Source: Bacteroidales bacterium (GTDB taxonomy: Bacteria > Bacteroidota > Bacteroidia > Bacteroidales > Marinilabiliaceae). Taken from it: 64,000 nucleotides of DNA. Position 1 is the stretch's first letter, and the number at the start of each line of letters is the position of its first letter. The notes below the pieces were generated by a model. The model did not search any database and was not told where the DNA came from. It saw nothing but the letters and a program-made list of their open reading frames with translations. Shown here piece by piece: positions 17,924 through 26,061 of the stretch. The translations under genes were made by a program, and so were the position numbers. The stretch covers positions 1 through 64,000 of the forward strand of contig JAGCYH010000022.1 of assembly GCA_017960905.1 (NCBI GenBank). Reading direction: 5' to 3'.

Positions 17924-20900
17924 ATGAGAAAACTATTAGCACTTTTCATTTTTGCTTTTGCGGCGCTAGCGCCGGCAAAAGCCGACTATCTGCAAGTTGC
18001 AGGCCGAATGGTCTCAGCCGAAAACGCCGACGACATCCTCGATGATGGCGGAACCGTCCGTTTCGACTTCAATACTAATACTATTACTATCGACAGGGCG
18101 GATGTGAAATGCACAGATACATCATTCTTGTCGATTGTCAATTCAGAAGTTTACGGATACGTTACTGACGCGCCAATAACTATCAACTGCTTGCATAGCA
18201 ACAAGATTTCCATTGACAAGAGCAGTGCTTCAGTTGAAGAAAATTATCCTGCGATAGAATACAACTCTGGAGTAATTATAAAAGGCGGTGGATGTCTCAA
18301 GATGGAATCTTACACTACGGCAGTAAAAGTGGCGTCGTTAACGGTAGAAGATGGCTGCGCTGTAACATTGTATAATTCAGGTTATTATAAGCATCAAGGT
18401 CAAGGACTCGAGCCAACTTTAATTGCCGACTATCTAACCGTGAGCAAATCGGTTTTGAACGTTATGATAAACAGTTCGGTATCTTGTAGTATTAACAGTA
18501 CGATGCAAAGCTCAACTTTAGAAGGCGTTTGGTCGAAGCATTATCTTGCACACGACCAAGAATCTTACACCGTAAAAGTTTGGCATAGCAATGGTGGTGG
18601 TGGAATGGCGAGCAGTCTTGCCGGCATGGGTGCATTAGGAGTCAGCTATTATGTTAACCATGGCAGCAGTAGCAGTGGCGGATATTATACCACCGAAACA
18701 AGATACAAAAATTACGATGGCTGGTTCTATGAAAATTATATTGTATCGGCCGATGTTGACATCTACCCCGAAACATATCCACTTTGGGTAAACGGCACAA
18801 ATGTCACAAGGTACAACTATACCGACATATTAGGCGACGGAACAGCTAAATACGATCCGCTGACAAAAACACTAACCATATCAACCGAAGTTGACATAAA
18901 ATATGCGGGATATTTGCAAGTCTATGATGATATTAAACACTATACTGTTGAATACGATGGCGACAATAGCGGTGGCATGACAAACAGCCTTTATGCCGAA
19001 GTGCCGGCATACCAATTGAAAAATGACCTTACATCAAGTGTCGACAGACGTGTTTTATTCAATTATCAAGATGATAATGGCGATTATCGCACTTTAGAAC
19101 CACAAGAAACAGGTTATTGTGAGTTTCCTGCATTAACAAGCGGCACAATCTATTTCGACAAAGAGAGTGGAACACTTACTTTCGACAATGCCATTGTCGA
19201 AAAATGTCAGATGATTCTGCGCGATGGAGTTTTCAATGTGGTTCTCAATGGCAGCAACTATTTCTTTTCGGAAATTGCAGAAGATATAACACTCTATCGT
19301 GCAAATGTTTACATACAGGGACAGGGCGAATTGCTGGCAAATATGATCTACGACGTTTCGTGCGACAATGTGAGTCTCGAAGGCGGTTGCTCGGTATTTG
19401 TAAATCGGTTCACTGGTGGCGGAAATGGCTGTGGCACGCTGAGTATCAACAATTCCACCTTACATCTTCTTGGTGATGACCAATTCGGCGTGATGACCGG
19501 TTTGTATGGTTTGATGTTGCAAAATGCTGTAGTTAAAGACAATGCGGCATACTACAAGCAAATCATTGATGAATATGGCGATGGTTGGGGATACTTGACA
19601 AGTTCTGGCATTTCGCCATACTATTCGGAAATAGAAATCATACCTTCCGATTCGACCAATCCAGACCCGAATAATGGTGAGAATCAGAATAATGAAGAGA
19701 ATCAGAATAACGAGGAGAACCAGAATAATGAGGAGAATCAAAATAATGAAGAGAACCAGAATAACGAGGAGAATCAAAATAATGCCACTGCGAGATATTT
19801 GTATGTTGGCAACGCCCATGTCACCCAATCCAACGCTAACGACATATTTGGCGATGGTAGCGCTCGTTACGACATTACCACCAACACTCTGACATTTGAC
19901 AGATTAAATAAGGAAGCAACTTCGTGGAATTTCGTTGGAATGGATTATGAAGGCCCTGCCGATGGTATTGCTTTGTTGGAGTCAAGCAGTCCGCTGACAA
20001 TCAATTGTTTGCATGGTGTTGATATTTACCAGTACACAACAAGCGGCGGTGCCGGTCATCCAGTAATAGAATATGATGGTGAGGTTATAGTTAAAGGTAG
20101 TGGTATACTAACTATAACGAGCAGTGATGGCACTGCAATCAAGGCAAAAACACTTACCATCGAAGATGGTACAGTGGTAAATCTGAAAAACATAGGCATA
20201 AGCCAAAACTGCACTCTCATCAGCGATCATTTGAATGTCAAGAGTTCAGTCCTGAATGTAGTTGCCGGCAAAAATGCCGATAGTGGCATAAACACATCTA
20301 TGCAGACAGCTAATTTGGAAGGTGCTTGGTCGACACATTATCTTTCGCACCAAACCAAAACACGTCAAGTGCGTGAGCGCTACAAATACGCTTACCATGG
20401 TGGTTCTAACAACACATACGAATACCGTACCCGGACAGTAACAAAAACCGACCACTACGATGGGTGGTATCATGGCGAGCTTGAACGGTCGAAAAATATC
20501 GACATTTACCCCGAGTCGTATCCAATTTGGCTGAATGGTACGAACGTTACTCGATACAACTTCAACGATATTTTTGGCGATGGAACAACATCATACGATC
20601 CGCTATCGAAAACACTTTACGTGGCCAACGACAATAACGACATCAAATACGAAGGGTGGCTTACCGTACAAAACACAACGACAGGTTCGGGATATGCATT
20701 GGAACCTGAAAACGGCAACGCGACAAATAGCGGACTCACGCAACAAACTACCGTTGAACAGCCTGCTTATACCAATCAATACAATATTGAGAGTAACACG
20801 GCAAGAGTGATATTTAATTACTTTGCCGACGGCAATCAGTTTGATTTCGAACCCACTGAATCAGGTGTCATATCTGGTGCTACTTTCGCAGCTCTGAAAA

Positions 20901-21544
20901 ACGGCTCAATTACGTTCGACAAAGAAAATGCCACTCTGACATTCAACAATGCGGAACTTGAAGATTGTCAGATGATTATCCGTGATGGTAAAATGAATAT
21001 CCAACTCGTTGGAAACAACTCGTTTAACTCAGAAATTGATGAAGATATAACATTCTACTTGACTGAAGTGACAATTAGCGGTGAAGGTTTCTTGACAGCA
21101 AATCAAATATACGATGTCAGCGATTTGCTCACTATCGAAGGCGGATGCACTATCGACATTGCTCATTCGGATGGACGAGGCGTACTTAACATCAACAATT
21201 CGACGCTGAATTTGCGCGGACATGATTTGGGCTCGCTTACCGGATACAACGAATTAAATATGACGAATTGTGGCATTCAAACGCCCGAGAATGTTACTTT
21301 CAAACGTCAGATTATCATTGGCGATGGCACTACCAACTATTATGGATTCCTGACAGAAGATGGCGAGTCGAGTTTCATGGGCGAAGTGTCTATTGCACCG
21401 AGTTCGTCAGCTATCCACTACGTCAAGTACGAACCGAAAGGATTCGACCGCAACGCACCGAAGTACGACCTTATGGGTCGTCGCGTCGACGATAGCTACA
21501 AAGGCATTTACATACAAAACGGCATAAAATACTTGAATAGGTAA
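17924..21544 (+). CDS. giant surface protein of two homologous halves
   Basis: A 1206-residue exported protein. I chose the ATG at 17924 because it gives a proper signal peptide (MRKLLALFIFAFAALAPAKA). The protein consists of two related halves, joined by an Asn/Glu-rich linker of NNEENQ units at about residues 585-620. Each half carries two copies of a motif like LWVNGTNVTRYNYTDILGDG-T-YD---TLT, and segments like CQMILRDG, resembling the beta-helix or carbohydrate-binding-like modules of gut bacterial surface proteins. The tail KYDLMGRRVDDSYKGIYIQN resembles sorting-type C-termini of Bacteroidales. There is no catalytic signature. It is divergent from, and probably controlled by, the membrane AraC regulator. 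Confidence 0.8.
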   Translation: MRKLLALFIFAFAALAPAKADYLQVAGRMVSAENADDILDDGGTVRFDFNTNTITIDRADVKCTDTSFLSIVNSEVYGYVTDAPITINCLHSNKISIDKSSASVEENYPAIEYNSGVIIKGGGCLKMESYTTAVKVASLTVEDGCAVTLYNSGYYKHQGQGLEPTLIADYLTVSKSVLNVMINSSVSCSINSTMQSSTLEGVWSKHYLAHDQESYTVKVWHSNGGGGMASSLAGMGALGVSYYVNHGSSSSGGYYTTETRYKNYDGWFYENYIVSADVDIYPETYPLWVNGTNVTRYNYTDILGDGTAKYDPLTKTLTISTEVDIKYAGYLQVYDDIKHYTVEYDGDNSGGMTNSLYAEVPAYQLKNDLTSSVDRRVLFNYQDDNGDYRTLEPQETGYCEFPALTSGTIYFDKESGTLTFDNAIVEKCQMILRDGVFNVVLNGSNYFFSEIAEDITLYRANVYIQGQGELLANMIYDVSCDNVSLEGGCSVFVNRFTGGGNGCGTLSINNSTLHLLGDDQFGVMTGLYGLMLQNAVVKDNAAYYKQIIDEYGDGWGYLTSSGISPYYSEIEIIPSDSTNPDPNNGENQNNEENQNNEENQNNEENQNNEENQNNEENQNNATARYLYVGNAHVTQSNANDIFGDGSARYDITTNTLTFDRLNKEATSWNFVGMDYEGPADGIALLESSSPLTINCLHGVDIYQYTTSGGAGHPVIEYDGEVIVKGSGILTITSSDGTAIKAKTLTIEDGTVVNLKNIGISQNCTLISDHLNVKSSVLNVVAGKNADSGINTSMQTANLEGAWSTHYLSHQTKTRQVRERYKYAYHGGSNNTYEYRTRTVTKTDHYDGWYHGELERSKNIDIYPESYPIWLNGTNVTRYNFNDIFGDGTTSYDPLSKTLYVANDNNDIKYEGWLTVQNTTTGSGYALEPENGNATNSGLTQQTTVEQPAYTNQYNIESNTARVIFNYFADGNQFDFEPTESGVISGATFAALKNGSITFDKENATLTFNNAELEDCQMIIRDGKMNIQLVGNNSFNSEIDEDITFYLTEVTISGEGFLTANQIYDVSDLLTIEGGCTIDIAHSDGRGVLNINNSTLNLRGHDLGSLTGYNELNMTNCGIQTPENVTFKRQIIIGDGTTNYYGFLTEDGESSFMGEVSIAPSSSAIHYVKYEPKGFDRNAPKYDLMGRRVDDSYKGIYIQNGIKYLNR
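19679..19783 (+). repeat. 18-bp in-frame tandem repeat encoding the linker
   Basis: Six units, the last one incomplete, of an 18-base sequence near gagaatcagaataatgaa encode the repeating ENQNNE linker between the two halves of the surface protein. Units differ at silent positions. Such repeats readily change length by slippage without breaking the frame. Confidence 0.85.
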
Positions 21545-21570
21545 GTGTGCGTCGAGCAATTCGATATTTA

Positions 21571-21604
21571 ACAAGCCTGAAATCGCATGCGATTTCAGGC
21601 TTGT
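21571..21604. terminator. perfect palindrome between convergent genes
   Basis: A 17-bp perfect inverted repeat (acaagcctgaaatcgca and its complement) lies 26 bases after the surface-protein stop. The T tract is poor, but position and stem suggest a terminator usable in both directions. Confidence 0.6.
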
Positions 21605-21623
21605 TAGTATTCAGATAATAAAT

Positions 21624-21661
21624 ATTGCTGCGAAAAGAGACGAAACTCTTCTCGCAGCAAT
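21624..21661. terminator. second hairpin between convergent genes
   Basis: attgctgcgaaaagag pairs with ctcttctcgcagcaat around a short loop, one wobble pair. It probably serves as the terminator of the sugar operon arriving from the right. The rest of 21545-21747 shows nothing else. Confidence 0.5.
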
Positions 21662-21747
21662 CTGAAATGTAGCTTTGTGCCGGTGTCGCTTTATAAAATA
21701 TTGTGATTTAGTGGTTTTTTACACAAATGCTACCAAAGTGAGTCGTG

Positions 21748-22764
21748 TCAAAACTCAACAATTATTCTAAATACTTTCGAAGGGTCGGCTTGCCATTTCT
21801 GCATTGCGCTGAGCGCCTCTTCGGGCTTTACCTGCGCCGATACAAAATTGCCGAGTAGCGCCTTGTTGCGTACTATCCAGTTGGTTACTGCGCGGAAATC
21901 TTCGGGCATCGCGTTGCGCGAACCGCGTATCGTAAGTTCCTTCTGCACAAAGAGTTTGGTGTGGAACGACACATCGCTCTTGGCGTATCCGATGCACACC
22001 ACGCGGCCAGTGAAGCCCACCTCTTCGACGGCGCACTGGTATGTGGCCGGACTGCCTACAGCCTCTATCACTACCGACGGGCCAAAACCTTCGGTTATCT
22101 CCTGCAGGCGCTTGTGCACGTCTTCGGTTTTGCTGTTGATGCTGTATGTGGCACCTACTTTTTTAGCCAGCGACAGCTTCTCATCGTCGATGTCGACCGC
22201 GATGACCGTCGCGCCGCGCATGGCGGCGCGGACTATCGCGCCCATGCCTATCATTCCGCAACCTATGACCATAACGTAGTCAATGTCAGTTACTTGCGCT
22301 CTGTTCACTGCGTGGAATCCTACACTCATTGGCTCTATCAGAGCGCAGTCGCGCGGCGAGAGTCCTTTTGTAGGTATTATCTTTTGCCAAGGCAGAGTGA
22401 TGTATTCGCGCATGGCGCCATTGCGCTGTACGCCTAATGTCTCGTTGTGTTCGCAGGCGTTCACCTGCCCGTTGCGGCACGATGCGCACTGCCCGCAGTT
22501 GGTGTACGGGTTGATGGTAACCACCATGCCCGGTTTCAGGTTCTGCGGCACGTCGGTGCCGCAGGCATCGATGGTGGCGCCTATCTCGTGCCCCGGTATT
22601 ACGGGCAGTTTCACCATCGGGTTGAGACCACGGAAGGTGTTGAGGTCGCTGCCGCAAAAGCCTACGTAGTTGATCTTTACGCGCACTTCGGCTGAACCGA
22701 CTTCCGGTTTGACGAGTTCTACTAACTTCATCTCGCCTGGCGCTGTAATCTGAATAGCTTTCAT
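21748..22764 (-). CDS. zinc-dependent sugar-acid dehydrogenase, probable L-galactonate 5-dehydrogenase
   Basis: A 338-residue medium-chain dehydrogenase. Catalytic zinc ligands are in GFCGSD (about 36-41) and PGHEIG (about 57-62). Structural zinc cysteines are in NCGQCASCRNGQVNACEH (about 88-105). The Rossmann motif is VIGCGMIGMG (about 165). It resembles RspB/LgoD-type enzymes and sorbitol or threonine dehydrogenases. It is the last gene of an aldo/keto reductase, lactonase, transporter, dehydrogenase operon. The same gene order in Bacteroides vulgatus performs L-galactose to L-galactonolactone to L-galactonate to D-tagaturonate, where this enzyme does the last NAD-dependent oxidation. Substrate is inferred from context; L-fuconate is an alternative. 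Confidence 0.75.
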   Translation of the reverse strand: MKAIQITAPGEMKLVELVKPEVGSAEVRVKINYVGFCGSDLNTFRGLNPMVKLPVIPGHEIGATIDACGTDVPQNLKPGMVVTINPYTNCGQCASCRNGQVNACEHNETLGVQRNGAMREYITLPWQKIIPTKGLSPRDCALIEPMSVGFHAVNRAQVTDIDYVMVIGCGMIGMGAIVRAAMRGATVIAVDIDDEKLSLAKKVGATYSINSKTEDVHKRLQEITEGFGPSVVIEAVGSPATYQCAVEEVGFTGRVVCIGYAKSDVSFHTKLFVQKELTIRGSRNAMPEDFRAVTNWIVRNKALLGNFVSAQVKPEEALSAMQKWQADPSKVFRIIVEF

Positions 22765-22782
22765 CTTTGTATCTTTTCTAAA

Positions 22783-24102
22783 TTATATCTTTTTCTGTGC
22801 CCTTTTGTATGTGTTGTAACCATATACTGATATGATTATGAAGCAAATAAGCGGAAGAACGAACGACAGGTTGACCGCTGGCAGTCCGGCAATGGTGTTT
22901 TGGTCGATAATGACAGCCTGCAGCGGCGGAAGCACGCTTCCGCCCAAAATAGCCATTATGAGTCCGGCGGCGCCGAATTTGGCATCGTCGCCCATGCCGT
23001 CGAGCGCTATGCCGTAGATGGTGGGGAACATGAGCGACATGCACGCCGATATTGCCACAAGGCAATACAAACCGCCCATGCCGTCGATGCAGATGACGCC
23101 TGCGGCAAGGCCGCAGGCCACTGCTGCCAATATGCCGAGTAGCTTGCCTGCGTTGATGTATTTAAGGAAGAAAGTACAGATGAAACGACTGCAGCAGAAT
23201 ATTGCCATCGCTACGATGTTGTATCGTTGCGAAAGTATTTCACCTTCTTTCTCGGTAAGTCCTTGCTCCATGAAAATGCGTGTGCCGTATTGTATTATGA
23301 ATGTCCAGCACATGATTTGCGCACCTACGTAGAAGAATTGCGCTATGACGCCTTCGCGGTAGTATTTCATGCCGAAGATGCGCTTTATGGTGCTGAAGAA
23401 ATGTATGTCGTGCGATTTGTCGCCGTCGTGTGGCATTTTTACACAGAAAATGAGCAGGAAGATCGCCGCAATTACCAGTCCGATAATAAGATACGGGCCA
23501 ATGAGAACCGAGAGGTCGCTGTCGCGCAATGCCTCAAACTCGGCATCGGGTAGGGCGGCGCGGGCTTCGGAGTCGAGCGGGTTGAGCTGTGCTTGTATGA
23601 AGTTCATGGCTACGAACATGCCTATAAGCGAGCCCATTGGGTTGAACGACTGCGCAAGGTTGAGTCGGCGTGTAGCCGACTCTTCGGGCCCCATCGACAA
23701 GATGTACGGGTTGCAGCTCGTCTCGAGGAACGAAAGTCCGCAAGTGAGTATGAAATAGGCGATTAGGAACGGATAGTAGTAACCTGTCATCTTGGCCGGA
23801 AAGAACAGTAGCGCACCCACGGCGTACAATCCCAATCCCATCAGCACACCCGCTTTGTACGAGTATTTGCGTATGAATATGGCGGCCGGGAATGCCATGG
23901 CGAAGTATCCGCCGTAGAACGCCACTTGCACCAGCGCGCCGTCGGTTACGCTCATGCGGAATATCTTCGAGAATGCTTTTACCATCGGGTTTGTTATGTC
24001 GTTGGCAAAGCCCCACAGAGCAAAGCACGATGTGATGAGTACGAATGGCACCAGATAGCTGACGCCGTTCTTGCTCAAGATTGATTTTTTGTCGTTTTGC
24101 AT
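22783..24102 (-). CDS. FucP-type sugar/proton symporter (MFS)
   Basis: A 439-residue inner-membrane protein with about 12 hydrophobic helices. The early motif FALWGFANDITNPM (about 27-40), the segment SFLETSCNPYILSMGP, and RLNLAQSFNPMGSLIG are characteristic of the fucose permease family. It probably imports the sugar oxidised by the neighbouring enzymes, L-galactose by context, although L-fucose has the same configuration and is the classical FucP substrate. It lies third in the operon, 16 bases after the lactonase gene and 18 before the dehydrogenase gene. Confidence 0.85.
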   Translation of the reverse strand: MQNDKKSILSKNGVSYLVPFVLITSCFALWGFANDITNPMVKAFSKIFRMSVTDGALVQVAFYGGYFAMAFPAAIFIRKYSYKAGVLMGLGLYAVGALLFFPAKMTGYYYPFLIAYFILTCGLSFLETSCNPYILSMGPEESATRRLNLAQSFNPMGSLIGMFVAMNFIQAQLNPLDSEARAALPDAEFEALRDSDLSVLIGPYLIIGLVIAAIFLLIFCVKMPHDGDKSHDIHFFSTIKRIFGMKYYREGVIAQFFYVGAQIMCWTFIIQYGTRIFMEQGLTEKEGEILSQRYNIVAMAIFCCSRFICTFFLKYINAGKLLGILAAVACGLAAGVICIDGMGGLYCLVAISACMSLMFPTIYGIALDGMGDDAKFGAAGLIMAILGGSVLPPLQAVIIDQNTIAGLPAVNLSFVLPLICFIIISVYGYNTYKRAQKKI

Positions 24103-24118
24103 AGTGTTTTTTGTTTTA

Positions 24119-25036
24119 TTATTCGCTCATGTTCTTGATATACTGTAATTTGGGCATACTGCCCAAATTATAGAATTTTATCGCGTTTTGTCCCATAAAC
24201 AGCTCTTTCTCGCTGTCGGTCAGCAGGTTGCTCTTCAGTACGAAGTCGTACGACATCTTGTAGGTTATGGCCGTTATTGTGCGCGGATAATCCGAGCCCC
24301 ACATTAGTTTGTCGGCACCTACCATGTCTATTGCTTTGCGAATGGCTGCCACAGCCGACGGGTACGGGTAGAATTCGCTGTTGTAGAGCCATGTTATGCC
24401 GCCCGATTCCACCATCACGTTCTTGTGCCGTGCGAGCTGTATCTGGCTCGCCCACGAATTGGTTGTCGCCATTCCGAAGTGGCCGATGGCTATCTTTAGG
24501 TCGGGGCATTCCGAAATCACATCTTCCATCTGCTGTATCTGGTTCTCGTCGTCGGCCAGGCATATCGACAGGTACAAATGCTTGTTTTCAAGCATTTTAA
24601 AATGGTTGAGCATCACTTCGCTATTCAGCGGCACCGACGTCAGTCGGTGCGCTGGAATGGCCAATCCTCTGAAGCCCATATTTATCACATTTTCAGTCGT
24701 TTCGGCCAGTTTCTCGCGAGCCTCGCGCGAGCGGTATTCCACCATGCCGTAGCAGAAGAATCGGTCGGCGTACTTTTGCTGTACCGACTGCAGGTATTCA
24801 TTCTGATTGCCATCGATAACTTCCTGAACTACAACAGCTTTGCCTACTTGCGCATAGTCCATGTTCGACATGAACACTTCTGCCGTGTTGCGTCCGTCGG
24901 TCATGAATGGTGGCAACATCTGGACTTTCTCGCCGAAAAACAGGCTTCGCCCGTTTTTAAGCGTTCTTATTGGCATGCCGTCAACTATTGTGTCCTGCAC
25001 GAGCCAAAGATGCGAGTGTGCGTCAACGATATCCAT
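24119..25036 (-). CDS. amidohydrolase-superfamily lactonase, probable L-galactono-1,5-lactonase
   Basis: A 305-residue TIM-barrel hydrolase of the COG3618 type. Signatures: DAHSHLW (residues 5-11), AIGHFGM (about 183), and WGSDYPR (about 247-253), which holds the catalytic Asp. COG3618 enzymes hydrolyse sugar lactones. Gene order (second after the aldo/keto reductase) matches the B. vulgatus L-galactose operon, where the lactonase opens L-galactono-1,5-lactone before it rearranges to the 1,4-lactone. It starts 5 bases after the upstream gene, so translational coupling is likely. L-fuconolactone is the main alternative substrate. Confidence 0.75.
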   Translation of the reverse strand: MDIVDAHSHLWLVQDTIVDGMPIRTLKNGRSLFFGEKVQMLPPFMTDGRNTAEVFMSNMDYAQVGKAVVVQEVIDGNQNEYLQSVQQKYADRFFCYGMVEYRSREAREKLAETTENVINMGFRGLAIPAHRLTSVPLNSEVMLNHFKMLENKHLYLSICLADDENQIQQMEDVISECPDLKIAIGHFGMATTNSWASQIQLARHKNVMVESGGITWLYNSEFYPYPSAVAAIRKAIDMVGADKLMWGSDYPRTITAITYKMSYDFVLKSNLLTDSEKELFMGQNAIKFYNLGSMPKLQYIKNMSE

Positions 25037-25041
25037 ATCTC

Positions 25042-25974
25042 TTACGAATTTGCCCAGCTTACGCGGTGCTGATTTCCAATGATATCTTGCACTTCGGCAA
25101 GTAGTTGTCTGTCAATTGGTTCCGAAATCCAATTGATGTTTTTCTCAATGTTTTCCGATTTCGTACTGCTGAATAGTGTAGTGGCAATGCGCTTATTGCC
25201 TACTGAATATTGAATTGCTAATTTTTCAATCGGATAATTCTTTGATTTGCAGTGTTTTGCTGCCTTCTGGCAAACTTCGACGAGCGATTTCGGCGCCGGG
25301 TGCCAGTCGGGCACACCGCGCTCCGACAGCAGCCCCATAGCCAGTGGCGATGCGTTGATGACGCCTATGTTGCGTTGCTCGAAAAAGTCGAGAAAATCAA
25401 CGAGTTTGTCGTCGTTGATGCAGTAGTGGCAAAAGTTCAGCACCGAGTCGATTGTACCTGCCGCCGAATGCTCAACCACCCATTTGAGGTTCTCAAGTTG
25501 AAGGTCGGTGATGCCTACAAAGCTCACCACGCCTTTCTTTTTCAACTCTACAAGCGCTGGCAGTGTCTCATTTACCACTTGGTTCAAGTCGGCAAATTCT
25601 ATGTCGTGTACGTTTATTATGTCAATGTGCTCAATATTAAGGCGTTCCATGCTCTCGTAAACGCTTTCGGTAGCGCGCCGGCCCGAGTAATCCCATGTGT
25701 TCACACCGTCTTTGCCGTAGCGGCCTACTTTCGTCGAAAGATAGTACTTCTCGCGCGGTATCTCTTTCAGGGCCTTGCCAAGCACAGTCTCTGCCTTGTA
25801 GTGCCCGTAGTATGGCGACACGTCGATGAAGTTCATCCCTTTCTCTACGGCTGTGAAAACAGCCTCAACGGCTTGGCGCTCGCTCACCTCGTGAAACACG
25901 CCGCCCAACGACGACGCCCCGAAACTCAGCGCCGAGACTTTCAGCCCGGTTTTTCCTATTTCTCTGTATTCCAT
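25042..25974 (-). CDS. aldo/keto reductase, probable L-galactose 1-dehydrogenase
   Basis: A 310-residue AKR barrel. The catalytic tetrad residues are visible: Asp and Tyr in FIDVSPYYGHYKAE (about 49-62), Lys in STKVGRYG and His in INVHDIEF. It resembles plant L-galactose dehydrogenase and bacterial D-threo-aldose 1-dehydrogenases, which oxidise L-galactose or L-fucose at C1 with NAD(P). It is the first gene of the operon, 61 bases from a LacI-type operator, with a -7 box (TATATTTG) on its strand. It would form the lactone that the next gene product opens. L-fucose cannot be excluded. Confidence 0.75.
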   Translation of the reverse strand: MEYREIGKTGLKVSALSFGASSLGGVFHEVSERQAVEAVFTAVEKGMNFIDVSPYYGHYKAETVLGKALKEIPREKYYLSTKVGRYGKDGVNTWDYSGRRATESVYESMERLNIEHIDIINVHDIEFADLNQVVNETLPALVELKKKGVVSFVGITDLQLENLKWVVEHSAAGTIDSVLNFCHYCINDDKLVDFLDFFEQRNIGVINASPLAMGLLSERGVPDWHPAPKSLVEVCQKAAKHCKSKNYPIEKLAIQYSVGNKRIATTLFSSTKSENIEKNINWISEPIDRQLLAEVQDIIGNQHRVSWANS

Positions 25975-25990
25975 TCGTGTTATTTTTTTC

Positions 25991-25998
25991 CAAATATA
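25991..25998 (-). promoter_or_regulatory. -7 box of the sugar operon
   Basis: On the minus strand TATATTTG (25998-25991), 16 bases before the start of the aldo/keto reductase gene. The -33 region is poor. The LacI-type operator lies upstream, where it could block polymerase. Confidence 0.55.
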
Positions 25999-26034
25999 CG
26001 TATCAGTTTTTTTATTATTCCGAAAAGTGATGTA

Positions 26035-26060
26035 TTTTTACGCAAACGTTTGCGTAAAAA
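26035..26060. promoter_or_regulatory. perfect 26-bp LacI-family operator
   Basis: A fully symmetrical palindrome with core acgcaaacgtttgcgt flanked by T5/A5. The central CG and AAACGTTT pattern is the classic LacI/GalR-family site. It ends one base before the regulator's start codon, and the -7-like TATTTTTA of the regulator partly overlaps it, so autoregulation together with control of the divergent operon is expected. Confidence 0.85.
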
Positions 26061-26061
26061 T

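Noticed and set aside
19679..19783. Possible CRISPR-like array of short repeats
   Set aside because: The 18-bp units are contiguous without spacers and are translated as a protein linker.
21748..25974. L-fucose non-phosphorylating pathway
   Set aside because: Considered because of the FucP-like transporter and lactonase, but no fuconate dehydratase, keto-deoxyfuconate dehydrogenase or hydrolase is present. The gene order fits the L-galactose operon better.
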